DNA from: Gammaproteobacteria bacterium
GTDB taxonomy: Bacteria > Pseudomonadota > Gammaproteobacteria > SZUA-229
Direction of reading: 5' to 3'
Assembly (NCBI GenBank): GCA_016764035.1
Contig: JAESSQ010000092.1
Span: forward strand, 1-7,024
DNA length: 7,024 nt
The notes under the pieces are model-generated. The model saw only the letters and a program-made list of their open reading frames with translations, was not told the DNA's origin and ran no database searches. The position numbers and the translations under genes were made by a program. Of this stretch, positions 1-5,625 are shown in pieces; the first letter of the stretch is position 1, and the number at the start of each line of letters is the position of its first letter.

Positions 1-180
1 ATTGGTGGTGGTTACGTAACTGTATTGGTACGTGGCGAGACAGGTGCGGTTAATGCAGCTGTACGTGCTGGTGCTGATGCCTGTGAACGTGTAGGTGACG
101 GCCTTATAGCAGCGCATATCATTGCTCGTCCACACCGCGAAGTAGAACCAGTATTACCTACCGGTGATATTGCTAAATAA
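1..180 (+). CDS. csoS1: CsoS1 carboxysome shell hexamer protein (3' part only)
   Basis: This is the C-terminal 59 residues of an alpha-carboxysome shell protein of the BMC-domain family; the start codon lies before the window. It opens at the pore motif IGGGY and continues through VRGETGAVNAAVRAGADACE and the HIIARPHREVEPVLP tail typical of CsoS1A/B/C, ending at TAA 178-180. CsoS1 forms hexamers that tile the flat facets of the shell, and the glycine-rich loop lines the small central pore thought to pass bicarbonate and RuBP. It differs from the next copy by only a few residues near the C-terminus. Which of CsoS1A, B or C it corresponds to cannot be settled, although H. neapolitanus order (csoS1C-A-B) would make this the C position. 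The family call is essentially certain. Confidence 0.96.
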   Translation: MGGGYVTVLVRGETGAVNAAVRAGADACERVGDGLIAAHIIARPHREVEPVLPTGDIAK

Positions 181-184
181 ATAG

Positions 185-200
185 TCTAGTAATTACTAGA
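185..200. repeat. 16-bp perfect palindrome between csoS1 copies
   Basis: TCTAGTAATTACTAGA reads the same on both strands. In RNA it could fold as a 6-bp stem (TCTAGT/ACTAGA) with an AATT loop, five bases after the first csoS1 stop and just before the ribosome site of the next copy. There is no T-run, so it does not look like a terminator. An RNA-stabilising or processing hairpin that sets shell-protein dosage is possible but is inference. Confidence 0.5.
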
Positions 201-218
201 ATAAACTGGAGAATAGAG

Positions 219-524
219 ATGGCTGGTGACAACTACGGTATAGCTTTAGGTATGATAGAAACACGCGGTTTAGTACCCGCAATAGAAGCTGCAGATGCAA
301 TGACAAAAGCAGCGGAAGTACGTCTAATAGGACGTGAATTTATTGGTGGTGGTTACGTAACTGTATTGGTACGTGGCGAGACAGGTGCGGTTAATGCAGC
401 AGTACGTGCTGGCGCGGATGCCTGTGAACGTGTAGGTGATGGCCTTGTAGCGGCACATATTATTGCTCGTCCACACCCTGAAGTAGAACCAGTATTGCCT
501 ACTGGTGATGTAGCTAAAAAATAA
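219..524 (+). CDS. csoS1: CsoS1 carboxysome shell hexamer protein (second copy)
   Basis: This 101-residue single-BMC-domain protein is a major facet protein of the alpha-carboxysome shell. The N-terminus GIALGMIETRGLVPAIEAAD (residues 7-26), the pore loop FIGGGY (41-46) and the HIIARPHPEVEP tail match the CsoS1A/C type along the whole length. A GGAGAA ribosome site at 208-213 supports the ATG. It lies 38 bases after the preceding copy and 46 before the next, so the three are surely co-transcribed. The pore loop has Ile where copy three has Val, a mild change. The first 59 bases of the preceding fragment are identical to 342-400 here, which suggests recent duplication or gene conversion. In H. 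neapolitanus order it would sit at the csoS1A position; letter assignment remains uncertain. Confidence 0.97.
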   Translation: MAGDNYGIALGMIETRGLVPAIEAADAMTKAAEVRLIGREFIGGGYVTVLVRGETGAVNAAVRAGADACERVGDGLVAAHIIARPHPEVEPVLPTGDVAKK

Positions 525-535
525 ATTTAGTACTT

Positions 536-559
536 AATAGAACTTACAATAGAACTTAC
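536..559. repeat. 12-bp perfect tandem duplication in csoS1 spacer
   Basis: AATAGAACTTAC occurs twice head to tail (536-547 and 548-559), directly before the AGGAAAG ribosome site (560-566) of the third csoS1 copy. It looks like a small slippage duplication that lengthens the spacer. No function is evident, although it moves the ribosome site away from the previous stop codon. Confidence 0.7.
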
Positions 560-570
560 AGGAAAGAAAA

Positions 571-879
571 ATGGCTAACGATAATTATGGTATAGCACTA
601 GGTATGGTAGAAACACGCGGATTAGTCCCTGCAATAGAAGCTGCGGATGCTATGACTAAAGCTGCTGAAGTACGACTGATTGGTCGTGAATTTGTTGGCG
701 GTGGTTATGTTACTGTCCTTGTTCGTGGAGAGACAGGTGCGGTTAACGCAGCAGTTCGTGCTGGTGCAGATGCCTGTGAACGTGTAGGTGACGGCCTTAT
801 AGCGGCGCACATCATAGCGCGCCCACATAACGAAGTAGAACCTATATTAAATGAAAGTATCGGAAAAGCACGTAGTTAA
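571..879 (+). CDS. csoS1: CsoS1 carboxysome shell hexamer protein (third copy)
   Basis: This is a 102-residue BMC-domain shell protein, again a facet hexamer of the alpha-carboxysome, with GIALGMVETRGLVPAIEAAD near the N-terminus and pore loop FVGGGY at 41-46. The AGGAAAG ribosome site at 560-566 supports the ATG. Apart from the tail NEVEPILNESIGKARS it is almost the same protein as copy two, yet the first two-thirds uses many different synonymous codons (for example GTT/CTT/CGT where copy two has GTA/TTG/CGT). Bases 769-803 are again identical to 76-110 of copy one. It is therefore an older paralog partly overwritten by a sister copy. By position it matches CsoS1B of H. neapolitanus, but I recall that protein as having a longer C-terminal extension than is seen here. 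Confidence 0.97.
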   Translation: MANDNYGIALGMVETRGLVPAIEAADAMTKAAEVRLIGREFVGGGYVTVLVRGETGAVNAAVRAGADACERVGDGLIAAHIIARPHNEVEPILNESIGKARS

Positions 880-927
880 TCACTGTTTTTTTGAATTGTT
901 CATTAATAGTCTAACTGGTTAATCGTT

Positions 928-1374
928 ATGCTTCCTGGTCAAGCTGATTCAGCAACGCTCGGTTATCTAGGCAGAGCTCTAAGCCTTGAGCTGTCTGCTG
1001 TGCAACTATATAGCACGCAGGCAAGAATAGTTGAGGTTTGGGGTTTGTCAGATATAGCGGCGAAGCTTAGTAATGAAGCAAGCGAAGAAATGGCACATGC
1101 TGATCGCATTATTGGGCGCATGATTGCGTTAGGTGTTGTACCCAATGCCTCGCAATTAAGGCCTGTCCGCTTAGGTAGCAATGTTCATGAGTTATTACGA
1201 TATAACTATGAATTTGAAAATGAAGTCATCAGTTTGTATACGAAAGCGAAAGAACATTGCGCCTTCGTAGGTGATAATGATAGCCGATTATTTTTTGAAG
1301 GGTTACTTGCTGAGGAACAGGCGCATGCTCAATCGATAGCGCAATGGATGAATCAGATAAACCAGCCGAAATGA
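928..1374 (+). CDS. Bacterioferritin-like di-iron protein of the carboxysome operon
   Basis: This is a 148-residue four-helix ferritin-like protein. The full bacterioferritin ferroxidase set is visible at a constant +3 offset from E. coli Bfr: Glu21, Tyr28, Glu54-x-x-His57, Glu97 and Glu130-x-x-His133. Met55 lies where Bfr has its haem-ligand Met52. It should therefore bind and oxidise iron, and may bind haem between subunits. It is slightly shorter than typical Bfr (about 158 residues). A bfr-type gene sits at this point in many alpha-carboxysome operons, after the csoS1 genes and before acRAF and mcdA. Its role there is unsettled; iron or redox protection near RuBisCO is a guess. No strong ribosome site precedes the ATG, which follows the last csoS1 stop by 48 bases, so translation may be weaker than for its neighbours. 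Confidence 0.9.
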   Translation: MLPGQADSATLGYLGRALSLELSAVQLYSTQARIVEVWGLSDIAAKLSNEASEEMAHADRIIGRMIALGVVPNASQLRPVRLGSNVHELLRYNYEFENEVISLYTKAKEHCAFVGDNDSRLFFEGLLAEEQAHAQSIAQWMNQINQPK

Positions 1375-1415
1375 TGAAAGGAGTTATCAAAAACTACTGG
1401 CATATGATCTTATAG
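1371..1415 (+). other. 14-codon mini-ORF bridging bfr and acRAF
   Basis: An ATG at 1371 overlaps the TGA of the ferritin-like gene (ATGA). The frame runs 14 codons (MMKGVIKNYWHMIL) and stops at TAG 1413-1415, inside the AGGAGG ribosome site of the next gene. This geometry would bring terminating ribosomes onto the acRAF start, so it could act as a coupling leader. It is very short and may be chance; no peptide function is claimed. Confidence 0.2.
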
Positions 1416-1425
1416 GAGGTGCCTG

Positions 1426-1686
1426 GTGAGCCATCAATGGCAAGAGAAAGTTCGTCCTATTAGGTTGGAAAGACGCTATGAATTTCAGAATTACACTGAT
1501 CTAAGTAATTTTCTGAATGCAGCGTCAGAAATATCTGAACGTGAAGGTATATTTCCAGATATGGGTTTTGGTAAAAATTATGTTAATGCCACTATACATA
1601 TGGAAGAAGGTGACGCAAAACTTGGTGAACTGCACCATCGCTTAGCAACAGCATTAGATTCACTGGCTAGTAATTCGGATTACTGA
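1426..1686 (+). CDS. acRAF: acRAF, pterin-dehydratase-like RuBisCO assembly factor
   Basis: This 86-residue protein has the small alpha/beta fold of the pterin-4a-carbinolamine dehydratase (PCD) family in its alpha-carboxysome form, shown elsewhere to help RuBisCO assemble. The PCD layout is visible: a basic strand with RLERRYEFQNY (13-23), a helix DLSNFLNAASEISEREG (25-41), then FPDMGFGKNYVNATI (43-57) and a final helix from about 65. True PCD enzymes carry a catalytic His-His-Pro at the point where this protein has Phe43-Pro44-Asp45, and the later Thr-His-Asp is replaced by Glu-Gly-Asp (61-63). Dehydratase activity is therefore unlikely, as expected for acRAF. The His70-His71 pair lies in the last helix and does not align with the catalytic pair. 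The start is GTG, set by a strong AGGAGGT at 1414-1420. mcdA begins nine bases after the stop. Confidence 0.88.
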   Translation: MSHQWQEKVRPIRLERRYEFQNYTDLSNFLNAASEISEREGIFPDMGFGKNYVNATIHMEEGDAKLGELHHRLATALDSLASNSDY

Positions 1687-1695
1687 GTTTATAAA

Positions 1696-2319
1696 ATGAC
1701 TGTAATAGCTTTTGTAGGTAATAAAGGTGGAGTAGGTAAAACAACATTATCTATAAACTTTTCTGTTGGTTTATCAAGTCATGCTACTGTTGCTTTGGTT
1801 GATGCTGATCCACAGGGTTCAGCACTGCAATGGCATCAGATGTCTGATACTGAAAATAGATTAGCTGTCTATGATGCCGAGTCCCGACTCTCTCAACAAA
1901 TAAAAAAATTACAAGACGACTACGACCATGTAGTAATAGATTGTCCCCCATACGTGCAGTCAACACAGACTGCAGCTGTCTTGCAACTAGCTGATATCGC
2001 ACTAATTCCGGTGTTACCTTCACCCATTGATTTATGGGCTACTGTACACATTGAAAAGGTAGCTGAAGAGGCTAGAAAAACTAATCCAAACCTGGATGTC
2101 ATCTTGGTGATAAACCAACTTGAATTGCGTACTACTTTTTCACGCTTAATGCGAGAAGCACTTGCAGAAATAAATTTTACAGTTGCGAAAGCAACAATAC
2201 GTAGAAGAGCTGTGTATCGAAATAGTGCGGTTGAAGGTAAGAGCGTTTATGATATGGGGAAACGGGGTGCAGCCGCCGCTGAGGAGCTAAATGAACTTGT
2301 CAAAGAGGTAACAGTATGA
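1696..2319 (+). CDS. mcdA: McdA, ParA-type carboxysome-positioning ATPase
   Basis: This is a 207-residue ParA/MinD-family ATPase. The deviant Walker A motif KGGVGKTT (10-17) has the signature Lys10 and Lys15. The A' motif VDADPQGSA (35-43) contains the catalytic-type Asp38, and Walker B is VVIDCPP (79-85) with Asp82. A basic C-terminal stretch, IRRRAVYR, and the GKSVYD segment are usual in small ParA proteins that bind nucleoid DNA as ATP dimers. Within an alpha-carboxysome operon and directly upstream of a McdB-like gene, it should be McdA, which spreads carboxysomes over the nucleoid through ATP-driven gradients released by McdB. The last four bases overlap mcdB (ATGA), indicating translational coupling and matched dosage. 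A plasmid-partition ParA is much less likely in this context. Confidence 0.93.
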   Translation: MTVIAFVGNKGGVGKTTLSINFSVGLSSHATVALVDADPQGSALQWHQMSDTENRLAVYDAESRLSQQIKKLQDDYDHVVIDCPPYVQSTQTAAVLQLADIALIPVLPSPIDLWATVHIEKVAEEARKTNPNLDVILVINQLELRTTFSRLMREALAEINFTVAKATIRRRAVYRNSAVEGKSVYDMGKRGAAAAEELNELVKEVTV

Positions 2320-2573
2320 AAAACAAAGATAAAGTAGAAAACAAACTTATGGCGTCAATTCGCAAGACGAAACAAGGAATTAATGACAGCAAAGTAGATA
2401 ACAATAAAAAAGAAACTTCTAAAAAAGTAAAGGTTGCTGATAAACAAAAAACACAACCTATTTCTAAAAAAGTAAAGGTTGCTGATAAACAAAATAAACA
2501 GCCTGTTTCTAAAAAAGCACCTGAAGTAAAAAGTGGTTATATTCAAACAGCTAATAATGTTTGGCCGGATTGA
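2316..2573 (+). CDS. mcdB: McdB, carboxysome adaptor for McdA
   Basis: This small, highly charged 85-residue protein has no hydrophobic core and looks disordered. It is rich in Lys (about a quarter of residues), Gln and Asn, with very few aromatics. Residues 35-64 are two copies of a 15-residue repeat starting SKKVKVADKQ, with a third broken copy (SKKAPE) from 65. The C-terminus is NNVWPD with a single Trp83. I recall that McdB proteins are weakly conserved but share a Trp near the C-terminus needed to dock on carboxysomes. Position, size, composition and Trp all fit McdB, which loads on carboxysomes and stimulates McdA ATPase. An AGAGG ribosome site lies at 2304-2308 inside mcdA. Sequence alone would not identify the family; the call rests on context plus the Trp. 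Confidence 0.82.
   Translation: MKNKDKVENKLMASIRKTKQGINDSKVDNNKKETSKKVKVADKQKTQPISKKVKVADKQNKQPVSKKAPEVKSGYIQTANNVWPD
2417..2516 (+). repeat. 45-bp tandem repeat inside mcdB (33-bp perfect core)
   Basis: Bases 2417-2449 and 2462-2494 are identical over 33 positions at a 45-base period, exactly 15 codons. The less conserved remainder of the period encodes KTQPI and NKQPV. A third copy begins at 2507 and breaks down after its Ser-Lys-Lys codons. Because the period is a multiple of three, gain or loss of units keeps the frame. Perfect identity in such a small gene implies recent duplication or homogenisation. Confidence 0.9.
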
Positions 2574-2664
2574 TTGCTTAGCAGTAACTTCATGCACGTG
2601 ATAAAATTGCCTAATCTGTAAGTACAGTCAAGTAAAATAAATAATTCGAGGTAAGGGTTGCTAA

Positions 2665-2688
2665 CTCAGTATTACTGAGAGATTTTTT
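2665..2688 (+). terminator. Hairpin with T-run after mcdB
   Basis: CTCAGT (2665-2670) pairs with ACTGAG (2674-2679) around a three-base loop, followed by a six-T run at 2683-2688 (unpaired AGA between). This would end the carboxysome transcript before cbbR. The stem is short and AT-rich, so read-through is likely. The same bases also form a LysR-type box (2666-2678), so the terminator role is not certain. Confidence 0.5.
2666..2678. promoter_or_regulatory. Candidate CbbR/LysR-type operator upstream of cbbR
   Basis: TCAGTATTACTGA is a perfect dyad that fits both the general LysR box T-N11-A and the CbbR pattern TNA-N7-TNA (TCA-GTATTAC-TGA). A second, looser TTA-N8-TAA lies at 2687-2700, about two helical turns away, reminiscent of paired recognition and activation sites. 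It sits about 40 bases before the cbbR start, which would suit autoregulation. No clear -35/-10 pair was found nearby, and the dyad could simply be the terminator stem. Confidence 0.35.
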
Positions 2689-2715
2689 ACAGTAATCTAA
2701 AACATTGTGGTACAT

Positions 2716-3723
2716 ATGCCTAATTTACACGACACTAGAAATTCTTCTCTTTCAGATTTACCAAATCACCTTATTCGACACGTTACTTTAAGGCAATTAC
2801 AGGTTTTTGAAGCAGTTTATAGATTGGGTAGTTTTACACGTGCTGCGGAAGAACTTTTTCTTACACAACCAACATTATCTACACAAATTCGCAAGCTTTC
2901 TGATGTGGTAGGCGTGCCTTTGCTTGAGCATGTAGGACGAAACGTTCAACCAACGGAGGCTGGTACAATTGTTTATCATGCATGCACGAGTATGTTTGAA
3001 ACACTAATCCATTTAGATACGGATATTGCCAACCTTAAAGGCTTAAAAAGTGGCCGTTTACGATTATGTGTAGTCACTACTGCAAAATATCTTGCGCCAG
3101 AAATGTTAGGTAAATTCAGTCGTGATTATCCAGGGGTGGACCTTGTTCTAAATGTAACTAATCGTGAAAAAGTCATCGAACGGATGCAGGCAAATATAGA
3201 CGACTTATATATTATGGGTCAGGTGCCTAACAATTCTACCGATTTACAGACTTATACCTTTTCTCCTAACCCATTGGTCGTAATGGCGCCAACGAATCAT
3301 CCTCTGGTTGGTAAAAAAAATATACCTCTTAAAGTACTCCTCGATGAACCCTTTATTATTAGGGAGCCTGGCTCAGGTATACGTGATGCAACATTGAAAC
3401 TGTTTGATAGCAGAGGATTAAAGCCCGCCATCAAAATGGAATTAAGTAGTAATGAAGCAATCAAATACGCTGTTGTTAGTGGCTTGGGGTTGTCTGTGCT
3501 TTCTTTGCATACCATTACACTTGAAGGGATGGACGGCCCATTAGCTATATTAGATGTAGAGGGCTTTCCAATTTTAAGGAACTGGTATATTGTTCACCCA
3601 AAAGATAAAGAGCTGTCACTTGTTGCGCAAAAGTTTTTAGATTTCGCGGTACAATATGAGCCGGTTTTTCGTAAGCATATGGTTGAATTATGGCCTGCAT
3701 TAGAAAAAGTTATTAATGATTAA
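2716..3723 (+). CDS. cbbR: CbbR, LysR-type regulator of CO2 fixation genes
   Basis: This is a 335-residue LysR-family transcription factor. The N-terminal winged helix-turn-helix is clear: LRQLQVFEAVYRLGSFTRAAEELFLTQ-type sequence at about 25-51, then the recognition helix PTLSTQIRKL (52-61) and GRNVQPTEAG (74-83). A linker helix and a two-lobe effector domain follow from about residue 105. CbbR tetramers activate cbb/cso operons in response to metabolites such as RuBP or NADPH. Identity as CbbR rests on the VTLRQLQVFEAV/LTQPTLSTQIRKL pattern and on its position between the carboxysome genes and a bicarbonate transporter. cbbR is commonly divergent from its target operon; here it follows it on the same strand. 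I chose ATG 2716; an in-frame GTG at 2707 would add three residues. Neither has a good ribosome site, and about 20 residues precede the conserved domain. Confidence 0.88.
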   Translation: MPNLHDTRNSSLSDLPNHLIRHVTLRQLQVFEAVYRLGSFTRAAEELFLTQPTLSTQIRKLSDVVGVPLLEHVGRNVQPTEAGTIVYHACTSMFETLIHLDTDIANLKGLKSGRLRLCVVTTAKYLAPEMLGKFSRDYPGVDLVLNVTNREKVIERMQANIDDLYIMGQVPNNSTDLQTYTFSPNPLVVMAPTNHPLVGKKNIPLKVLLDEPFIIREPGSGIRDATLKLFDSRGLKPAIKMELSSNEAIKYAVVSGLGLSVLSLHTITLEGMDGPLAILDVEGFPILRNWYIVHPKDKELSLVAQKFLDFAVQYEPVFRKHMVELWPALEKVIND

Positions 3724-3727
3724 ATTG

Positions 3728-3744
3728 TGCTCTGAAAAAGAGCA
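3728..3744 (+). terminator. Weak hairpin after cbbR
   Basis: TGCTCT (3728-3733) and AGAGCA (3739-3744) can form a 6-bp stem with a GAAAA loop five bases after the cbbR stop. No T-run follows, so it is at most a weak or factor-assisted terminator, or an mRNA 3' end stabiliser. Confidence 0.25.
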
Positions 3745-3941
3745 AGGCAAGATGATTGTAGAAGTTAAAATTAAATAATGAGATACACTGATTATTTAGG
3801 TACCTTTATTTACAGATAGCTATTATTCCTATTCATAAATAATAAGTAGTCTCGTAGTAAAAATTCATAATCGTCAAGTTATCAATTTAACTAAATTCAG
3901 ATTTTGTATATTGGTGTAAATTATATTTGGAGAGAAGTGTA
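3745..3941. other. AT-rich spacer before the SulP gene
   Basis: About 200 very AT-rich bases contain no gene. An AT-only inverted repeat pairs TATTATT (3821-3827) with AATAATA (3838-3844). A -10-like TATATT lies at 3907-3912, but no good -35 is at the right distance. This probably holds the SulP promoter, giving a transcript separate from cbbR, but the exact site cannot be set by eye. The ribosome site GGAG is at 3929-3932. Confidence 0.4.
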
Positions 3942-5594
3942 ATGAATTTTATTTTCAATGATATCAATCTAAAAAATGTACGTGGTGATGCATTTGGTGG
4001 CGTTACTGCTGCAGTAATTGCATTACCGATGGCATTAGCCTTCGGTGTGGCTTCTGGCGCAGGAGCAGAAGCTGGATTATATGGCGCCATCATGGTTGGG
4101 CTTTTCGCCGCTTTATTTGGCGGTTCATCTACTTTAATTTCTGAGCCGACAGGTCCAATGACCGTTGTTTTTACTGCGGTTTTGGCTACCTTAATTGGAT
4201 CCAATCCTGACAATGGCATGGCGATGGCTTTTACCGTTGTAATTATGGCGGGTTGTTTTCAAATATTGTTTGGATTTTTACGGCTTGGTAAATTTGTCAC
4301 GCTTATGCCTTATACCGTTATCTCTGGTTTTATGTCAGGTATAGGAATCATACTCGTTATTCTACAAATAGGGCCTCTCCTTGGCCAGGCACCACCGCCA
4401 GGAGGTGTTCTTGCAATATTAAATAATATTCCTGAGCTGATTTCAGGAATTCGATATGAGGAATTGGCTTTTGGTGTATTAACCATGGCAATTCTTTTTT
4501 TATTCCCAAGTAAGTTACAGCGTTACGTTCCACCACAGTTAGTCGCATTGATTGTTTGTACATTATTATCACTTATACTTTTTAATATGGACGGCATGCG
4601 TCGTATTGGTGAAATTCCAACCGGGTTTCCTGAACTCCAGATGCCAGTTTTTAGTACTGGCGAATGGCAAGTCATGTTGATAAACGGTTTGGTACTAGGT
4701 TTGCTTGGCTGTATTGACGCGTTACTCACTTCTGTAATTGCTGATAGTCTTACCGGCAAACACCATAATTCAAATAAAGAACTTGTTGGCCAGGGTATTG
4801 GTAATATCATGTCAGGTTTGTTTGGCGGCTTACCAGGTGCTGGTGCAACTATGGGTACTGTAGTTAATATTCAGGCAGGTGCTAGAACGGCGCTTTCTGG
4901 TCTAGTTCGTGCAGGTATTCTGGTTATTGTTATATTGTGGGCCACGGATTTAACGGCTGTTATTCCGTTAGTTGTGCTTTCAGGCATTGCTTTTAAAGTC
5001 GGTGTTGACATCGTAGACTGGAACTTCTTGAGGCGAGTCCATTTGGTTTCAGCAAAAGGGGCAGCCATTACTTATGGTGTTATATGTCTGACAGTATTTG
5101 TCGATTTAATTGCGGCTGTAGGCATTGGTTTGTTCGTTGCCAACGTGCTTACGATAACACGTCTTGCAGAATTACAGGCTGACGACGTTAAAGCAGTAAC
5201 TGATTCAGAATCAAGTGGAATTGATTTAAGTGACGAAGAAGCGCAACAGCTGGACAAGTCTAAAGGTGCTATTTTATTACTGCACCTTACAGGCATGATG
5301 AATTTTGGCGCATCAAAAGAAATTACCAAGAAAATTTTAGTAAATAATAACTGTAAATTATTGATGATTGACCTTAAAGATGTAGTGCATCTTGGAATCT
5401 CATCTGCTTTGGCGCTTGAAACTGGCATGATCGAAGCGATTGAAGCGGGCCATAATGTTGTTGTCACCGGTAAAAACGATCAACCGATGCAGAGATTGAG
5501 ACAGCTGGGTGCTTTAAATCATATTGCAGATGAAAATGTCATTGTAAACCGTCAGGCTGCAATGCAGTTTGCAAATAACATGATTAAAGCTTAA
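3942..5594 (+). CDS. BicA-like SulP-family sodium/bicarbonate transporter
   Basis: This 550-residue inner-membrane SulP transporter has a hydrophobic domain from about residue 18 to 405 (SulP proteins have 14 membrane segments) and a cytoplasmic STAS domain at about 440-545. It closely follows cyanobacterial BicA from end to end: RGDAFGG then TAAVIALPMALAFGVASGAG (22-41), SEPTGPMTVV (67-76), PYTVISGFMSGIGIILVILQ (123-142), LGCIDALLTS (255-264), NKELVGQGIGN, and GAGATMGTVVNIQ. Asp259, Thr263, Gly301, Ala302 and Thr303 correspond to BicA Asp258, Thr262, Gly300, Ala301 and Thr302, which I recall as lining the Na+ site. Na+-driven HCO3- uptake feeding the adjacent carboxysome genes is therefore the best call; sulfate transport is less likely. 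ATG 3942 is preferred because GGAG (3929-3932) precedes it by nine bases; an upstream TTG at 3927 would overlap that site. The STAS motif reads DLKDVVHLGISSAL, lacking the usual DSSG. Confidence 0.92.
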   Translation: MNFIFNDINLKNVRGDAFGGVTAAVIALPMALAFGVASGAGAEAGLYGAIMVGLFAALFGGSSTLISEPTGPMTVVFTAVLATLIGSNPDNGMAMAFTVVIMAGCFQILFGFLRLGKFVTLMPYTVISGFMSGIGIILVILQIGPLLGQAPPPGGVLAILNNIPELISGIRYEELAFGVLTMAILFLFPSKLQRYVPPQLVALIVCTLLSLILFNMDGMRRIGEIPTGFPELQMPVFSTGEWQVMLINGLVLGLLGCIDALLTSVIADSLTGKHHNSNKELVGQGIGNIMSGLFGGLPGAGATMGTVVNIQAGARTALSGLVRAGILVIVILWATDLTAVIPLVVLSGIAFKVGVDIVDWNFLRRVHLVSAKGAAITYGVICLTVFVDLIAAVGIGLFVANVLTITRLAELQADDVKAVTDSESSGIDLSDEEAQQLDKSKGAILLLHLTGMMNFGASKEITKKILVNNNCKLLMIDLKDVVHLGISSALALETGMIEAIEAGHNVVVTGKNDQPMQRLRQLGALNHIADENVIVNRQAAMQFANNMIKA

Positions 5595-5625
5595 AAAAAT
5601 GGTGTGATATTTATTGTATTGATGG

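Noticed and set aside
2417..2516. CRISPR-like array
   Set aside because: There are only two full units, abutting, in frame and inside a coding gene, with no unique spacers.
2316..2573. McdB as a histone-like or ribosomal protein because of its lysine content
   Set aside because: There is no matching fold or motif. The overlap with mcdA and the C-terminal Trp favour McdB.
2707..2715. GTG start for cbbR, three codons upstream
   Set aside because: ATG 2716 is the stronger start codon and neither has a clear ribosome site. The GTG remains possible but adds nothing conserved.
3882..3894. TCA-N7-TAA CbbR-like site upstream of the SulP gene
   Set aside because: In DNA this AT-rich, TNA-N7-TNA is expected by chance every hundred bases or so, and this one lacks good dyad symmetry.
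3927..3944. TTG start adding five residues to the SulP protein
   Set aside because: The TTG overlaps the GGAG ribosome site, which is correctly spaced from ATG 3942, and BicA-like N-termini begin near that ATG.
3887..4219. 110-codon minus-strand frame over the start of the SulP gene
   Set aside because: It is antisense to strongly conserved SulP coding sequence, with low-complexity Ala/Pro/Lys composition. The other long minus-strand frames over csoS1, mcdA, cbbR and SulP are shadows of the same kind.
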